Shown in pieces: positions 18,835-32,012 of a DNA stretch of 44,874 nt; position 1 is the stretch's first letter; the number at the start of each line of letters is the position of its first letter. The DNA comes from Planctomycetales bacterium 4484_113 (GTDB lineage: Bacteria; 4484-113). The notes below the pieces were generated by a model that did no database searches, was not told where the DNA came from, and saw only the letters and a list, made by a program, of their open reading frames with translations. The stretch covers positions 1-44,874 of the forward strand of contig MVCR01000005.1 in NCBI GenBank assembly GCA_002050035.1. Direction: 5' to 3'. The translations under genes and the position numbers were made by a program.

Positions 18835-19010
18835 GGATAAGCCTGACCCCGCTCGGGGGTACCCGCTACATTATACCCCAGCACTGTCGCCCATCAAACT
18901 CGTGCCGCCCCGCGCATAGCATGGAGTCGCATACACACTAACCCCTTCGCAATTGCGTCGGCTAGAAGCCCTGCCCACTATCCCCGAGACAGATGCTCCG
19001 CCTGTCAGAT

Positions 19011-20321
19011 TCAAGCAAGCTGACGCGCTTTCAGGCTGAGGTAGCGATTCACTAGTTCCAGATTCAGTCGCTCGGCGAAAGTGCGCACGACCTCGATTCC
19101 CCCACGCCTCAACCTGCGGCACACTCTCTGTTTCTCCTGGAGGTAGGACAGCGCCGCCGCGTGAAGGTAAAAGCCATTCTCGTCTCTCGGCGACTCACTG
19201 GCCAAGGCACTCACCTCGGGAGTGTCGAGCATCACCACAATCACCTGATGCCGGTGGTTCATCATTTCCAGTGTCAGCATCGCGCGAGCGCCGGAAACGC
19301 AATCGGCAATCTCGGTCAGGATGAAGATAAGGGCCCGTCGAGGATGCTTCATTTGAAGGAAGGCATACAGATTGGCGAAATCACTCTCGCGGTGACGGGG
19401 ATGGAAGGGATAGAGCTCAGCCAGTACCTCTGGGCGGCGCGTGGGCGCGTGATAGAAGCGAACCTCACGGTCAAAGAGTAGGACCCCTAGTCGATCGTTC
19501 TGAAGCCGAGAGGCATAGCTCACTTGCACCACCGCATCCAGATATAAATCGAACCTGGTTCGCCCACCGATGGGAGCGAACATATTCCGTCCCGAATCCA
19601 GAGCCACGACAATCTCGCGGTTCTGCTCCGCACGATACTGCGTCACGATAGGGCGGCTCAATCGCGCGGTAGCCTTCCAGTTCACCTTTCTGTAGGCATC
19701 ATCGGGATGGTAGTCCCGTAGGCTATCGAAATCCGTGCCCTCGCCGTGCTGACGCAGCACCTGCAAACCTCGCTGGTACCACCGCCTTCGATGCAAGAAA
19801 GGCTCGAACGCGATGTAATCAGTGATACTCGGGTATATCTTGATAGAATCCCCCCGGTCGTAGCTACGTGTCATTAGCCACCAACCCCAGGGGCTGCCAT
19901 AGCGGAGATAGCTCGGACCGAGTTTCATCTCGCCGCGTTCACGGGCGGCGAACTCCACACGGAAGAGCCTCGCCTCCCCGGGAACCAGGTTGAACTTCGA
20001 GTCTGGCATCCGCTTGGGGAACGACTCCGACCAATCCTCTGCAAACTCGCCCCTCAGCCTCCGCTGCAGGTTGTTCACCACTTCCACCTCATAATGACCT
20101 TTGAGATTAACGCCCCAGATGTCAGGACTGCGACGAGTCACTAGTGGAGGTGACTCACGCCGCTGGCGGCGGTAGTCGATGAGAGCCACCAGCGCGATGA
20201 GAGCAAGGCCACCGGCGAAGCAGTAGTATCCCCGGTAGTCCCAGTGGGCAAGGTAGAGGAACCCCAAATTCAGCAGCAGAACAAGTCCTAGGTTCCGCGA
20301 AGGGATCATCGTGCTACTCAT
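19011..20321 (-). CDS. DUF58-domain protein (vWA-like)
   Basis: GTDFDSLRDYHPDDAYRKVNWKATARLSRPIVTQYRAEQNREIVVALDSGRNM is the DUF58 signature; two N-terminal TM segments. Confidence 0.93.
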   Translation of the reverse strand: MSSTMIPSRNLGLVLLLNLGFLYLAHWDYRGYYCFAGGLALIALVALIDYRRQRRESPPLVTRRSPDIWGVNLKGHYEVEVVNNLQRRLRGEFAEDWSESFPKRMPDSKFNLVPGEARLFRVEFAARERGEMKLGPSYLRYGSPWGWWLMTRSYDRGDSIKIYPSITDYIAFEPFLHRRRWYQRGLQVLRQHGEGTDFDSLRDYHPDDAYRKVNWKATARLSRPIVTQYRAEQNREIVVALDSGRNMFAPIGGRTRFDLYLDAVVQVSYASRLQNDRLGVLLFDREVRFYHAPTRRPEVLAELYPFHPRHRESDFANLYAFLQMKHPRRALIFILTEIADCVSGARAMLTLEMMNHRHQVIVVMLDTPEVSALASESPRDENGFYLHAAALSYLQEKQRVCRRLRRGGIEVVRTFAERLNLELVNRYLSLKARQLA

Positions 20322-20388
20322 CCTATCACAGCGCTTGTGGAATCACGCACTATCGGTAAACGAACAGGAGGTTAATCCGCCGCAGGAA

Positions 20389-20631
20389 CTAGAAGAGCTT
20401 GTATATGAGGGCGAGAACGAAGTTGAGAATGAGAAAAGTGTATCCCAGCCGCCTCAAGAGCTGACGCTTCTTCTCCTCTACGCCAACCACGCCCCGGTAG
20501 GCATCGCTCGCCTGACCCGTAATGGCCGCGCCCAAGCCCTCGCTCTTCGTATTCAGCGCGAGCGTAATGAGAATCATCGCAACCGAAACGAAAGCAACAA
20601 CCAACAGAATCAGCGTCGCCAGTATGTCCAT
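20389..20631 (-). CDS. secG: Preprotein translocase subunit SecG
   Basis: Short two-TM protein with central TKSEGLGAAITGQASDAYRGVVGVEEKKRQLLRRLGYTF; start trimmed to MDILATL behind GGAGAG. Confidence 0.7.
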   Translation of the reverse strand: MDILATLILLVVAFVSVAMILITLALNTKSEGLGAAITGQASDAYRGVVGVEEKKRQLLRRLGYTFLILNFVLALIYKLF

Positions 20632-20710
20632 TGTACTCTCCTTCTGAATTGTAGCAGAAGGACGATTACAACTCAAGCCGGAAGGGCAACCGAACCATCC
20701 TTCGCCTCAG

Positions 20711-22222
20711 CTAACGACCCTTGCCACCGAGAACAATTACGATGGTTCGCAGCAGAATGTAGATGTCAAACCAGACGCTGCAGTGTTTCACGTAATAGAG
20801 GTCATATTCCAGCTTGATCCGGGCCTCATCGACGCTGGCACCATAATGGAAGTTGACCTGCGCCCAACCGGTCATCCCCGGCTTGACCAGATGGCGGTAG
20901 CTGTAGCAGGGGATCTTCCGCCCAAGCAGATGCACGAATTCCGGCAACTCCGGTCGCGGCCCCACCAAACTCATATTGCCCCAAAGCACGTTCAAAAGCT
21001 GCGGCAACTCGTTGAGTCGATAGAGACGGAGGATACGCCCAAAGCGAGTCACACGGGAATCATTCACTGAAGCCCACTGGGAATCACTGAGTTCACGCGG
21101 CTGGTTCATAGTCCGGAACTTGAACACCAGTAGCCGGCGATTGCGACACCCGATTCGCGGCTGAAGGTAGAAGACAGCCCCGGGAGCATCCAGCTCAATG
21201 AAAGCGCTTATCACAAGTCCCAGCGGGAGTGCCAACAGGAAGAAGATTGAACCCAGCACAAGATCTAGAGTCCGCTTGGCAGCCAATGTCGCCGCACATG
21301 GCGGGGCAAGGTGCGCGTGTGCCCATTCTTCAGTCAGCGCTTCGACCGGAATGAGCCGCGCCGTCTGCCCGGCGAATTCGCTCAGAGACCACACCACCGC
21401 CCTAACCCCAGTCCGTCCATCTAACTGACGCGGCAAAACTCGCGTTCTCTCTTCATCCGCCACCACAGCTACAGACGAGCCGGCAGCCGGATCGAGCCCG
21501 ACCAATGCCTCATCATCCATGGCATTGTCTGGGCCATCATCAGATGGATTGGGAGTTCCAACTCTCTCCGGCTGAAGAAAAGGCCCCCAGGGCTGCGACG
21601 CCACGATTTCCGAGACGCGTCGGAACGCCAGCTCAGAACCCATCACAAGGAGCGGCATTTTCCACCGCCTGTCCGCCAGCACTCGCCATCCCAAAAGACG
21701 CAGCAACAGCCCGAGAACACCAAACAGGCACCCTCCCGCAAGTGGCAGTGGCCACAACGTTGAATGGTTCCCGCCGAAAAAACCCAGTACGAGGCTCGCG
21801 AGCAGAGCAATGAGAAGGGTTGTCTTGAGAAAACCTGCGACATCCGCTCTCCTGCGATGAGTCACACGTGTGTCGTAGTGGCGGTTTAGGTAGTACAGAA
21901 GAATCCAGCCGCCGAAAACCGCGAATACTGACCAGACAGCGGCAAGGCCGGAAGGTGGGGACCAACCGGAAACTTTCAGTATCATCCCAGCGACAAAGAG
22001 CGATAGGCCAAGCCCGACGCAGTCCAAGAGCAGAAGCAGAACCCGCCGCCAAGGCTGCGGCAGTGCGCGAGCACGCCTCACCGCTTGTGCAGTTTCCAGG
22101 GCATCCAATTCTCCAGCGAGGGTTTCTCTCATCCTGCGATTTCGGTAAGCTCCGAGCCACCCAAGCACACTGCGAGTTCTCGGAACACCCGCTCCTCCCA
22201 GTGTAGCAGCAATTCCCCGCAC
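20711..22222 (-). CDS. Polyprenyl-phosphate sugar-1-phosphate transferase (exopolysaccharide type)
   Basis: C-terminal KRTLDLVLGSIFFLLALPLGLVISAFIELDAPGAVFYLQPRIGCRNRRLLVFKFRTM, LYRLNELPQLLNVLWGNMSLVGPRPELPEF, KPGMTGWAQVN; N-terminal TM segments. Start uncertain. Confidence 0.93.
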   Translation of the reverse strand: MRGIAATLGGAGVPRTRSVLGWLGAYRNRRMRETLAGELDALETAQAVRRARALPQPWRRVLLLLLDCVGLGLSLFVAGMILKVSGWSPPSGLAAVWSVFAVFGGWILLYYLNRHYDTRVTHRRRADVAGFLKTTLLIALLASLVLGFFGGNHSTLWPLPLAGGCLFGVLGLLLRLLGWRVLADRRWKMPLLVMGSELAFRRVSEIVASQPWGPFLQPERVGTPNPSDDGPDNAMDDEALVGLDPAAGSSVAVVADEERTRVLPRQLDGRTGVRAVVWSLSEFAGQTARLIPVEALTEEWAHAHLAPPCAATLAAKRTLDLVLGSIFFLLALPLGLVISAFIELDAPGAVFYLQPRIGCRNRRLLVFKFRTMNQPRELSDSQWASVNDSRVTRFGRILRLYRLNELPQLLNVLWGNMSLVGPRPELPEFVHLLGRKIPCYSYRHLVKPGMTGWAQVNFHYGASVDEARIKLEYDLYYVKHCSVWFDIYILLRTIVIVLGGKGR

Positions 22223-22248
22223 CCGCCACTCGTGGCGGTGTCCGACAC

Positions 22249-22277
22249 TTCCATTCTCGCCCCGCCTTCGTTACAAT
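22249..22277 (+). promoter_or_regulatory. Candidate promoter for yebC-ruvC-ruvA
   Basis: TTCCAT-N17-TACAAT upstream of ATG 22305. Confidence 0.4.
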
Positions 22278-22304
22278 ATGAGGGTCAGGAGTGAACGAAC
22301 CACT

Positions 22305-23057
22305 ATGAGCGGTCACAACAAGTGGGCCAACATCCGTATTAGAAAGAGCGCGCAAGATGCCCGCCGTGGCAAGCTGTTCTCCAAGCTCATTCGCGAAGTA
22401 ACCGTAGCCGTAAAGGAGGGAGGCCCCGAGCCTGAGAACAACGCAGCCCTCAAGCTGGCCATCAGCAAGGCCCGGGACGCCAATGTCCCTAGGGATACGA
22501 TTGACAAGGCGATTGCACGCGCCTCTGGGGAAGGCGTAGGAAGTGCCTTTGAACGGGTAACCTATGAGGGCTACGGACCGCAGGGTATCGCGGTTATGGT
22601 TGACGTGCTCACCGACAACCGCAACCGCGCGGTTTCAGAAGTACGAAAGACATTTGCGCGCCATGGAGGCAATCTGGGCGAGAACGGCTGCGTCTCCTGG
22701 CTATTCAAGCGCAAGGGCCAATTCGCTATCGCCAAGGAAGGTCTGGATGATGACGATGTGCTGGAGCTGGTGATCGATTCAGGCGCCGAGGACTTCAAGG
22801 AAGAGGATGACGCCTACTACATCTACACCGACCCCGGTGACTTCGGCAAGGTGCGCGACTTCCTGGAAGCTCGCCGAGTTCACGTCCTGTCCTCAACCGT
22901 GACCATGATTCCAGACACCGTAGTCAAGGTGACAGACCAAAGCACCGCAGAGAAACTCATGCGATTGCTCTCGGCCCTGGACGAAAACGACGATGTGCAG
23001 CAGGTTTACGCCAACTGGGAAATGAGCGACCGGCTGCTGGAGAAGGTCGCCGGATGA
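22305..23057 (+). CDS. yebC: YebC/PmpR family transcription/translation factor
   Basis: MSGHNKWANIRIRKSAQDARRGKLFSKLIREVTVAVKEGG...NAALKLAISKARDANVPRDTIDKAI. Confidence 0.96.
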   Translation: MSGHNKWANIRIRKSAQDARRGKLFSKLIREVTVAVKEGGPEPENNAALKLAISKARDANVPRDTIDKAIARASGEGVGSAFERVTYEGYGPQGIAVMVDVLTDNRNRAVSEVRKTFARHGGNLGENGCVSWLFKRKGQFAIAKEGLDDDDVLELVIDSGAEDFKEEDDAYYIYTDPGDFGKVRDFLEARRVHVLSSTVTMIPDTVVKVTDQSTAEKLMRLLSALDENDDVQQVYANWEMSDRLLEKVAG

Positions 23058-23545
23058 TCCTCCTCGGCATCGACCCCGGCTACGAACGAATCGGCTATGC
23101 GATTCTCGAAGTGAGCAACGACCACCCTCCCGATTTGCTCTCAAGCGGGATCATTCATACGTCGCGCGAGCTTACGTTCTCGCGTCGCCTTAAACAGCTC
23201 AGCGATGAGCTGACCGCCTTGATAGAGCGATGGCAACCTGAGGAGCTAGCAGTTGAGCAACTCTACTGGGGCAAGAACGCGAAGACCGCCCTGGGCGTCG
23301 CCCATGCGCGAGGGGTCGTGCTGCTTGTCGGCGAGCAAGCCGGACTCACTGTTGCCGAATATGCACCCACGGAGCTCAAAGCTGGCTTGACAGGCGAAGG
23401 GCAGGCGAAGAAGCAGCAGGTGCGCTATATGGTGGAGCAGATGGTGGATATCCCCCCAGACAAGAACACGAAGGACGACGAATACGATGCTATTGCGGTG
23501 GCGCTGCTCCATGCGATGCGCAGAGGATTCACTTTCACGGGATAG
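23054..23545 (+). CDS. ruvC: Holliday junction resolvase RuvC
   Basis: ILLGIDPGYERIGYAI, LAVEQLYWGKNAKTALGVAHARGVVLL, DDEYDAIAVALLHA. ATGA overlap with yebC. Confidence 0.95.
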   Translation: MILLGIDPGYERIGYAILEVSNDHPPDLLSSGIIHTSRELTFSRRLKQLSDELTALIERWQPEELAVEQLYWGKNAKTALGVAHARGVVLLVGEQAGLTVAEYAPTELKAGLTGEGQAKKQQVRYMVEQMVDIPPDKNTKDDEYDAIAVALLHAMRRGFTFTG

Positions 23546-23546
23546 G

Positions 23547-24161
23547 ATGGAGAAACGCGAAATGCTAGCATTCATAGAGGGACGCGTGGTGGAGTGCACA
23601 GGTGATGGGCGCACTGTGCTCAAGGTTGGGGATATGGGCATTGCGGTGGAGATGCTGCGCCGGGAAGCCCAGGCTTTGGAGCTTGACGAAGAAGTCCGTC
23701 TGCACACGGTGCTGCATATCTCGACTCAGGAGCCCAAGCCCACACTCTACGGATTCCTGCAGTCGGACGAGCGGGACATCTTCGAGTTGCTTCTGCGAAG
23801 CCACGGCATAGGACCGAGGGTTGCCATGACCCTTTTGGAACTGGAACCGGCAAGCCTCGTCGCAGCCATTGAGAACGAGGAGCTGGCGGTTCTCACTTCG
23901 GTGCCCGGAGTGGGAGCTAAGACCGCGCAGCGCTTGGTGCTGGAACTCAGAGGGAAGTTCAAGGAACTTGCCGAGAGACTCCCCGAAATCGCGATAGTCG
24001 CAGGTGCCCAGAGAGACCTTGCCGATGCACTGAGAGGACTCGGTTTCAGCCCGCGCGAGATATCGTCGGCGCTAGCAGCCTTGAAGAAAGCGGGACACGA
24101 AGTCGAACAGCTCCCCGTGGACGAGCTTCTCCGGCTGGTGCTCGGGGAAATGCGCCGTTAG
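23547..24161 (+). CDS. ruvA: Holliday junction DNA helicase subunit RuvA (start 23547 or 23562)
   Basis: MLAFIEGRVVECTGDGRTVLKVGDMGIAVEM, HGIGPRVAMTLL, SVPGVGAKTAQRLVLELRGKF, ALRGLGFSPREISSAL. Confidence 0.95.
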   Translation: MEKREMLAFIEGRVVECTGDGRTVLKVGDMGIAVEMLRREAQALELDEEVRLHTVLHISTQEPKPTLYGFLQSDERDIFELLLRSHGIGPRVAMTLLELEPASLVAAIENEELAVLTSVPGVGAKTAQRLVLELRGKFKELAERLPEIAIVAGAQRDLADALRGLGFSPREISSALAALKKAGHEVEQLPVDELLRLVLGEMRR

Positions 24162-24184
24162 CCGCAGGCGCACGGGCCACGCTT

Positions 24185-24550
24185 TCACTCCCCCATGAGC
24201 CGCTTCCTGATCCGCTTCACTTCCTCCTCCGGCCGGAGATGTACCTCAACTTCATCCACTTCGACTCCGTAGTCTCTCTCCAACCGCGCACGCAGCTCAC
24301 GAGCACTCGATTTGAGAGCCATCCGAGCCACACTGCTGGAGACCATCAGCACCAGAATCCGTCGACTCTGCCCGGCATCCACCTCTTCGCGGATGACGGA
24401 AGGGGTTGCATATGGCCGCAAGGACTCGTCCAGAGCAAGAAAGGCGAGGTGCAGTTCCTGCTCCTCAGCCGCGAGCTGCTTCACGCGCTTGGGCAGGGAA
24501 TCCCAATAGCGGCGCAAGATATCTCCGAGGCGGCTCTCCTCAGTCATCAC
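24185..24550 (-). CDS. Small conserved-type protein, possibly DUF721/DciA-like
   Basis: 121-aa ORF; C-terminal part ILVLMVSSSVARMALKSSARELRARLERDYGVEVDEVEVHLRPEE weakly resembles the DUF721 core. Confidence 0.5.
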   Translation of the reverse strand: MMTEESRLGDILRRYWDSLPKRVKQLAAEEQELHLAFLALDESLRPYATPSVIREEVDAGQSRRILVLMVSSSVARMALKSSARELRARLERDYGVEVDEVEVHLRPEEEVKRIRKRLMGE

Positions 24551-24604
24551 TGACCAGTTTAAGCGAATCCAGTGCTTCTTGCCAGGTTTTCAGACGGTCA
24601 AGCC

Positions 24605-25258
24605 TTAAGCGTCATCCTTGCGGAAGCTCACCTCTATATCCTCACCGTAGAGGACGACCGCAGCGCTCATTGCCAGGAGAGCACCCGGATTCACGAACAC
24701 AGTGCCACGGTGCCGGTCAATTCCCCGTGCCTCGTGGATGTGCCCCGACAGCACCAGCCGCGGTTTCAATCGATCCACCAATTTCCGCAGGCTCTGGCTG
24801 CCCACGTGTTTCCCCTCTGAAACGGCATCCCGATAGCCATGAGCAGGCTGGTGCAGCACCAGTATCTCGGTATCCTCAGCCACCCGAGACAAGCTGTCGG
24901 CAAAGGTTTCGTCATCTTCCTCAAACGGAGTTGGGCTCGGACAGGGGATGGAACCGCCCTTGCCAGCGAATCTCAAGCCGCCAATCTCCAGCTGGCGATT
25001 GTGCAAGCTGACAATACCCTCCGCTTTCTCCAAATCAAGCAGGATGTCCCGCGGATCACAGTTGCCAGGAACGACCACCACTTTGCTTGCCAGCGATGCC
25101 AGATCTCGGATAGCCTGACGAGCGAAGCTCATCGGCGAGAAGGTAATGAAATCTCCCAGGAAAACCACGACATCCGGAGCCTCGGCATCCGCGAGCTCGC
25201 AGAACCAATTCATTCCCCTGGCGTTGTTATGAAGGTCAGCTCCAACCAGTAGTTTCAT
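24605..25258 (-). CDS. Calcineurin-like metallophosphoesterase
   Basis: KLLVGADLHNN, VVVFLGDFI, VVVVPGNCDP, LVLSGHIHEARG, FVNPGAL. Confidence 0.92.
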   Translation of the reverse strand: MKLLVGADLHNNARGMNWFCELADAEAPDVVVFLGDFITFSPMSFARQAIRDLASLASKVVVVPGNCDPRDILLDLEKAEGIVSLHNRQLEIGGLRFAGKGGSIPCPSPTPFEEDDETFADSLSRVAEDTEILVLHQPAHGYRDAVSEGKHVGSQSLRKLVDRLKPRLVLSGHIHEARGIDRHRGTVFVNPGALLAMSAAVVLYGEDIEVSFRKDDA

Positions 25259-25373
25259 CTTCCCTCAATAATTGCGCAGTTTGCCCGCAGGGATGGGAGT
25301 GTACGCTTCATCTCGGTCACCCGAAACCCCCGCTGAGGTCGCGAGCATTATATCACGGCAGCGGGACAGCTCT

Positions 25374-25381
25374 GGTATAAT
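25374..25381 (+). promoter_or_regulatory. Extended -10 element (TG-G-TATAAT, TG at 25373-25374) directly before ATG 25388
   Basis: tctggtataatcgaccgATG; only 6 nt between the -10 hexamer and the start codon. Confidence 0.55.
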
Positions 25382-25387
25382 CGACCG

Positions 25388-25894
25388 ATGAATCCAGCGC
25401 TGGTCAGTTCCTTGCTGCAGGACATCCAAGCTGTGGTGCTCATCACGGCGGCCGCGGCAATTGCTATCGCCGTATGGTGGGCCTTTACCTTGTATCGCAG
25501 GTTTTCCGTTTCTGCGAACAGAACCGCGGAGAATCTAGCTGAGTTTACCGCAGCACTCCGCGATGAAGAATTGGCACATAAGCTCTCACTGCTCTTTGAC
25601 CAGCTCCGCAACGCTGCGGAGAACGTCGCCGGAGCGTCGAGAGAGCTTCAACAGTTCCTGGCAAATGAGGAGTTCGTCGCACTGCCGGCAGAGAGCCGGC
25701 ATGCCATCGCCCGATTCCACGAATCGATGAAGAGCTTCACCGCAGCCCTGAACCGGGTGGATGCTTATCTGAAACTGCCCGAGCAGACCAAGCAGAAGTT
25801 GGACCTCCTCAAGCAGGTGGTGTCGGCCGTCGGGGCAGGTATCGCCGCGGGCTGGGAAGACCTTCGAGGGAAGAAAGGTCCCAAGAGTAACTAA
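25388..25894 (+). CDS. Single-pass membrane protein with coiled-coil region, unknown function
   Basis: N-terminal hydrophobic helix VVLITAAAAIAIAVWWAFTLY followed by a long helical region. Confidence 0.7.
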   Translation: MNPALVSSLLQDIQAVVLITAAAAIAIAVWWAFTLYRRFSVSANRTAENLAEFTAALRDEELAHKLSLLFDQLRNAAENVAGASRELQQFLANEEFVALPAESRHAIARFHESMKSFTAALNRVDAYLKLPEQTKQKLDLLKQVVSAVGAGIAAGWEDLRGKKGPKSN

Positions 25895-25955
25895 GCACTG
25901 CGTCTCCCACTCCTCTCCTCTGTGCTATAATGTATTTGGATCTAGGAGGATTGAT

Positions 25956-26282
25956 ATGTGCACGGACGAACATGGAGACGCAACAGGACGAAACCTGGGC
26001 GTTCTCATAACTGGCTTCATTCTCGGAGCGCTTACTGGAACCGCGCTCGGGCTCTTCTTTGCGCCCAAGTCTGGTCGCGAGCTCAGACAGGAGGTTAAAG
26101 AGAAAGGTGGCGAGTATTACGGGCTGGCCAAGGAGAAGCTGGCCGAGGCGTACGAAGCAGGAAAGCAGAAAGGCGCTGAACTCAAGGAGAAGGTGACCGC
26201 CACCGCCGCGAAAGTGAAAGATAGCGTGGACACGGGCGTGAAGAAAGCCAAACAAGCACTGAAGAAGGAATCCGAGGAATAA
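25956..26282 (+). CDS. YtxH-domain protein
   Basis: Glycine-rich TM FILGALTGTALGLFFAPKSGRELRQEVKEKGGEYYGLAKEKLAEAYEAGKQKGAELKEKV; TGCTATAAT extended -10 and AGGAGGA upstream. Confidence 0.85.
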   Translation: MCTDEHGDATGRNLGVLITGFILGALTGTALGLFFAPKSGRELRQEVKEKGGEYYGLAKEKLAEAYEAGKQKGAELKEKVTATAAKVKDSVDTGVKKAKQALKKESEE

Positions 26283-26353
26283 GCCCGGTTCGCAAACTCA
26301 ACGGCTTCGCTCCGCAGGGATCATCTTCGATGCGTGCCTTGAAAAGGTAAAGC

Positions 26354-27265
26354 GTGAAGGAGCTAATCCTACTCACTCGTCATCCCGACCTCCCTACAGT
26401 TTCCTCGTTTCTCCGGGCGGCTGATGACTTGGGCATTCCAGCACGCGTGCTACTTCCTGACGAGCTGCGCATTCTCCGTGAGAGACCCACTCCGTCATCA
26501 GGATCACTTCATGTGTATACTGCCGAGGGGGACTCACTGGAACCGCCGGGACTGGTGCTTCCCAGAGTCGGCTCAACTTCCGATGAGCGCACGATTAGCA
26601 CCGTGCTGGCACTCGAGCAGGCTGGATTCACTATGGTGAATCGCGCTCATTCACTTGAGCGTGTTCGCAGCAAGCCAAATGCGCTGATGGAGCTTGCCGG
26701 AGCCGGCTTTCCAACCCTGCCCTTCGCCTATCTGCGATTCCCCCGGCAGCTGGGAGTGGAAGTGCGGCGGCTGGGAGGTCTACCCCTGATGGTGAAGTTC
26801 ATCCGGGGAACGCAAGGGTTGGGCGTAATGAAGGTGCACGACCTTGGAACCGCAAGCGCCCTTGTCAATTCCTTCAACGCGCTCGGCTACGACGTCTATC
26901 TCGAGAAGTGCATCAGTCGCCGGGAGAAGCATGACTTGCGGCTGGTCGTTGTGCGAGGGAGGGTGCTGGCGGCAATGCGACGGATGCCGGCCCGCGACGA
27001 TTACCGTGCCAATGTCCATCGCGGAGCTCGGACGGCGGCTCACATCCCGACTCCTGAAGAGACCGAATTGGCCGAGAAAGTCAGCCGGTTCTTCAAGCTG
27101 GGACTGGCGGGTGTGGACTTGCTGCGTAGCCGCAATGGTATCGCCCTGCTGGAGATCAACTCCAGCCCAGGGCTGGAAGGCATCTCCGAAGCAACTGGCA
27201 GGAACCTGGGAAAGGAAGTCCTCCTGGAGTTTTACCCTCGATTGAAGCGCAAGCACAACAGGTAA
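26354..27265 (+). CDS. RimK-family ATP-grasp ligase
   Basis: MVNRAHSLERVRSKPNALMELAGAGFPTLPF, PLMVKFIRGTQGLGVMKV, KHDLRLVVVRGRVLAAMRR, GLAGVDLLRSRNGIALLEINSSPGLEGI. Confidence 0.92.
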   Translation: MKELILLTRHPDLPTVSSFLRAADDLGIPARVLLPDELRILRERPTPSSGSLHVYTAEGDSLEPPGLVLPRVGSTSDERTISTVLALEQAGFTMVNRAHSLERVRSKPNALMELAGAGFPTLPFAYLRFPRQLGVEVRRLGGLPLMVKFIRGTQGLGVMKVHDLGTASALVNSFNALGYDVYLEKCISRREKHDLRLVVVRGRVLAAMRRMPARDDYRANVHRGARTAAHIPTPEETELAEKVSRFFKLGLAGVDLLRSRNGIALLEINSSPGLEGISEATGRNLGKEVLLEFYPRLKRKHNR

Positions 27266-27272
27266 GACCGAC

Positions 27273-27920
27273 CTAAGGCTCGAAAACCGCATCCTCTCCC
27301 ACGTATGGATTGTCCTTCTTCTCCTCGCCGATCGTGGTCGGCGGGCCGTGACCGGGAAAAACCACCGTCGAATCAGGAAGATTAAACAGCCTCTCGCGGA
27401 TGGAAGTGAGCAGCAGTTTCCCATCACCGCCGGGCAGGTCCCAGCGACCGATACCGCCCCGGAAGATGACGTCGCCGGAGAAAAGCCCTGCAGTGGTGAG
27501 AAAGGAAACATGCCCCGGCGTGTGCCCAGGAGTACTGATAACTTGTATCTTCTCCGCACCCAGCAAGAACTCGTCGCCATCACCACACCAGACATCTACC
27601 GGCGGTGAGAGCTCTGGCGTACCAAAGCCCCAGGAGACAGCAGCCTGTGCTGCGTGCCGGAAAACCGCCTCATCCCCGCGAGGGCATATCAACGGAACGC
27701 GCCATTCCCGCTTGAAGAGAGCGTTGTTCCAGATGTGGTCGAAGTGTCCGTGCGTATTGAAAATATACTTCGGGACTAAGCGTTCGCTCTCGGCGAAATC
27801 AGCAAATCCTTCCGACCCGATCGCCGGGTCAATGAGTGCGGCCTCGCGGGTGCTTTCATCCCATAGCAGATAGACGTTGTTTCCCAGGGGACCGCAGACC
27901 TCAGTGTGCACCTGTATCAT
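27273..27920 (-). CDS. MBL-fold metallo-hydrolase (glyoxalase II-like)
   Basis: IFNTHGHFDHIWNN, VISTPGHTPGHVSFLTTAGLFSGDVIFRGGIGRWDLPGGD, VFPGHGPPTTIGEE. Start trimmed to MIQVHTE. Confidence 0.93.
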   Translation of the reverse strand: MIQVHTEVCGPLGNNVYLLWDESTREAALIDPAIGSEGFADFAESERLVPKYIFNTHGHFDHIWNNALFKREWRVPLICPRGDEAVFRHAAQAAVSWGFGTPELSPPVDVWCGDGDEFLLGAEKIQVISTPGHTPGHVSFLTTAGLFSGDVIFRGGIGRWDLPGGDGKLLLTSIRERLFNLPDSTVVFPGHGPPTTIGEEKKDNPYVGEDAVFEP

Positions 27921-28032
27921 CAGCTTGGGGATAATACCGCAATCGCACCGCTTCGCGGAATACCTGAGGCTGAACGCAGTAACCCGCGCCAGGGCATGCC
28001 GGGCAAACACAACCGCGGGTTCTACCGCGAGC

Positions 28033-31662
<3,630 letters not shown>

Positions 31663-31822
31663 ATCAATCCTCCATGCCGGATAGTATCAGTTGAGAGGAG
31701 GCTTCACGGCTTCCTTCTCGGCAAGAGTGACTCGCTGCTCGTGGGCAACGCGGCGGGCGATGGCCTCGCCTTCCACGAGGCTTACTCACTTCCCGCTTCA
31801 TACCCCACCTACACCTGTAATC

Positions 31823-31836
31823 GTGATGAATATCAC
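31823..31836. promoter_or_regulatory. Palindrome GTGA-N6-TCAC, candidate CRP/FNR-superfamily site upstream of nifJ
   Basis: GTGATGAATATCAC about 160 nt upstream of the nifJ start in a 350-nt gap; TTGACT lies 2 nt away on the minus strand (31839-31844). Confidence 0.35.
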
Positions 31837-32012
31837 TAAGTCAACCGCAGAGAATCACTCGAATCCACTCAATAATACCACATTGCCCAGCACTTTCTTG
31901 CCTACCTGCGCGAATCTCCGCAGCCCGTGTGGAAACGGCGTTCGCGGCTCCCGAAAGAGAATGGAGTAACTGACCAGATGGCAATTCCGCCAACGCGAAC
32001 TGCAATGAGGAG

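Noticed and set aside
18841-18876. CCCCGCTCGGGG-like inverted repeat as a terminator
   Set aside because: Stem only about 5 bp and no T-tract; too weak to call.
20311-20817. 168-aa plus-strand ORF across DUF58/secG/sugar transferase
   Set aside because: Antisense to three genes; Asn/Arg-rich nonsense-like translation.
31691-31969. 92-aa ORF in the nifJ upstream gap
   Set aside because: No RBS or recognisable motif; the gap looks non-coding/regulatory.
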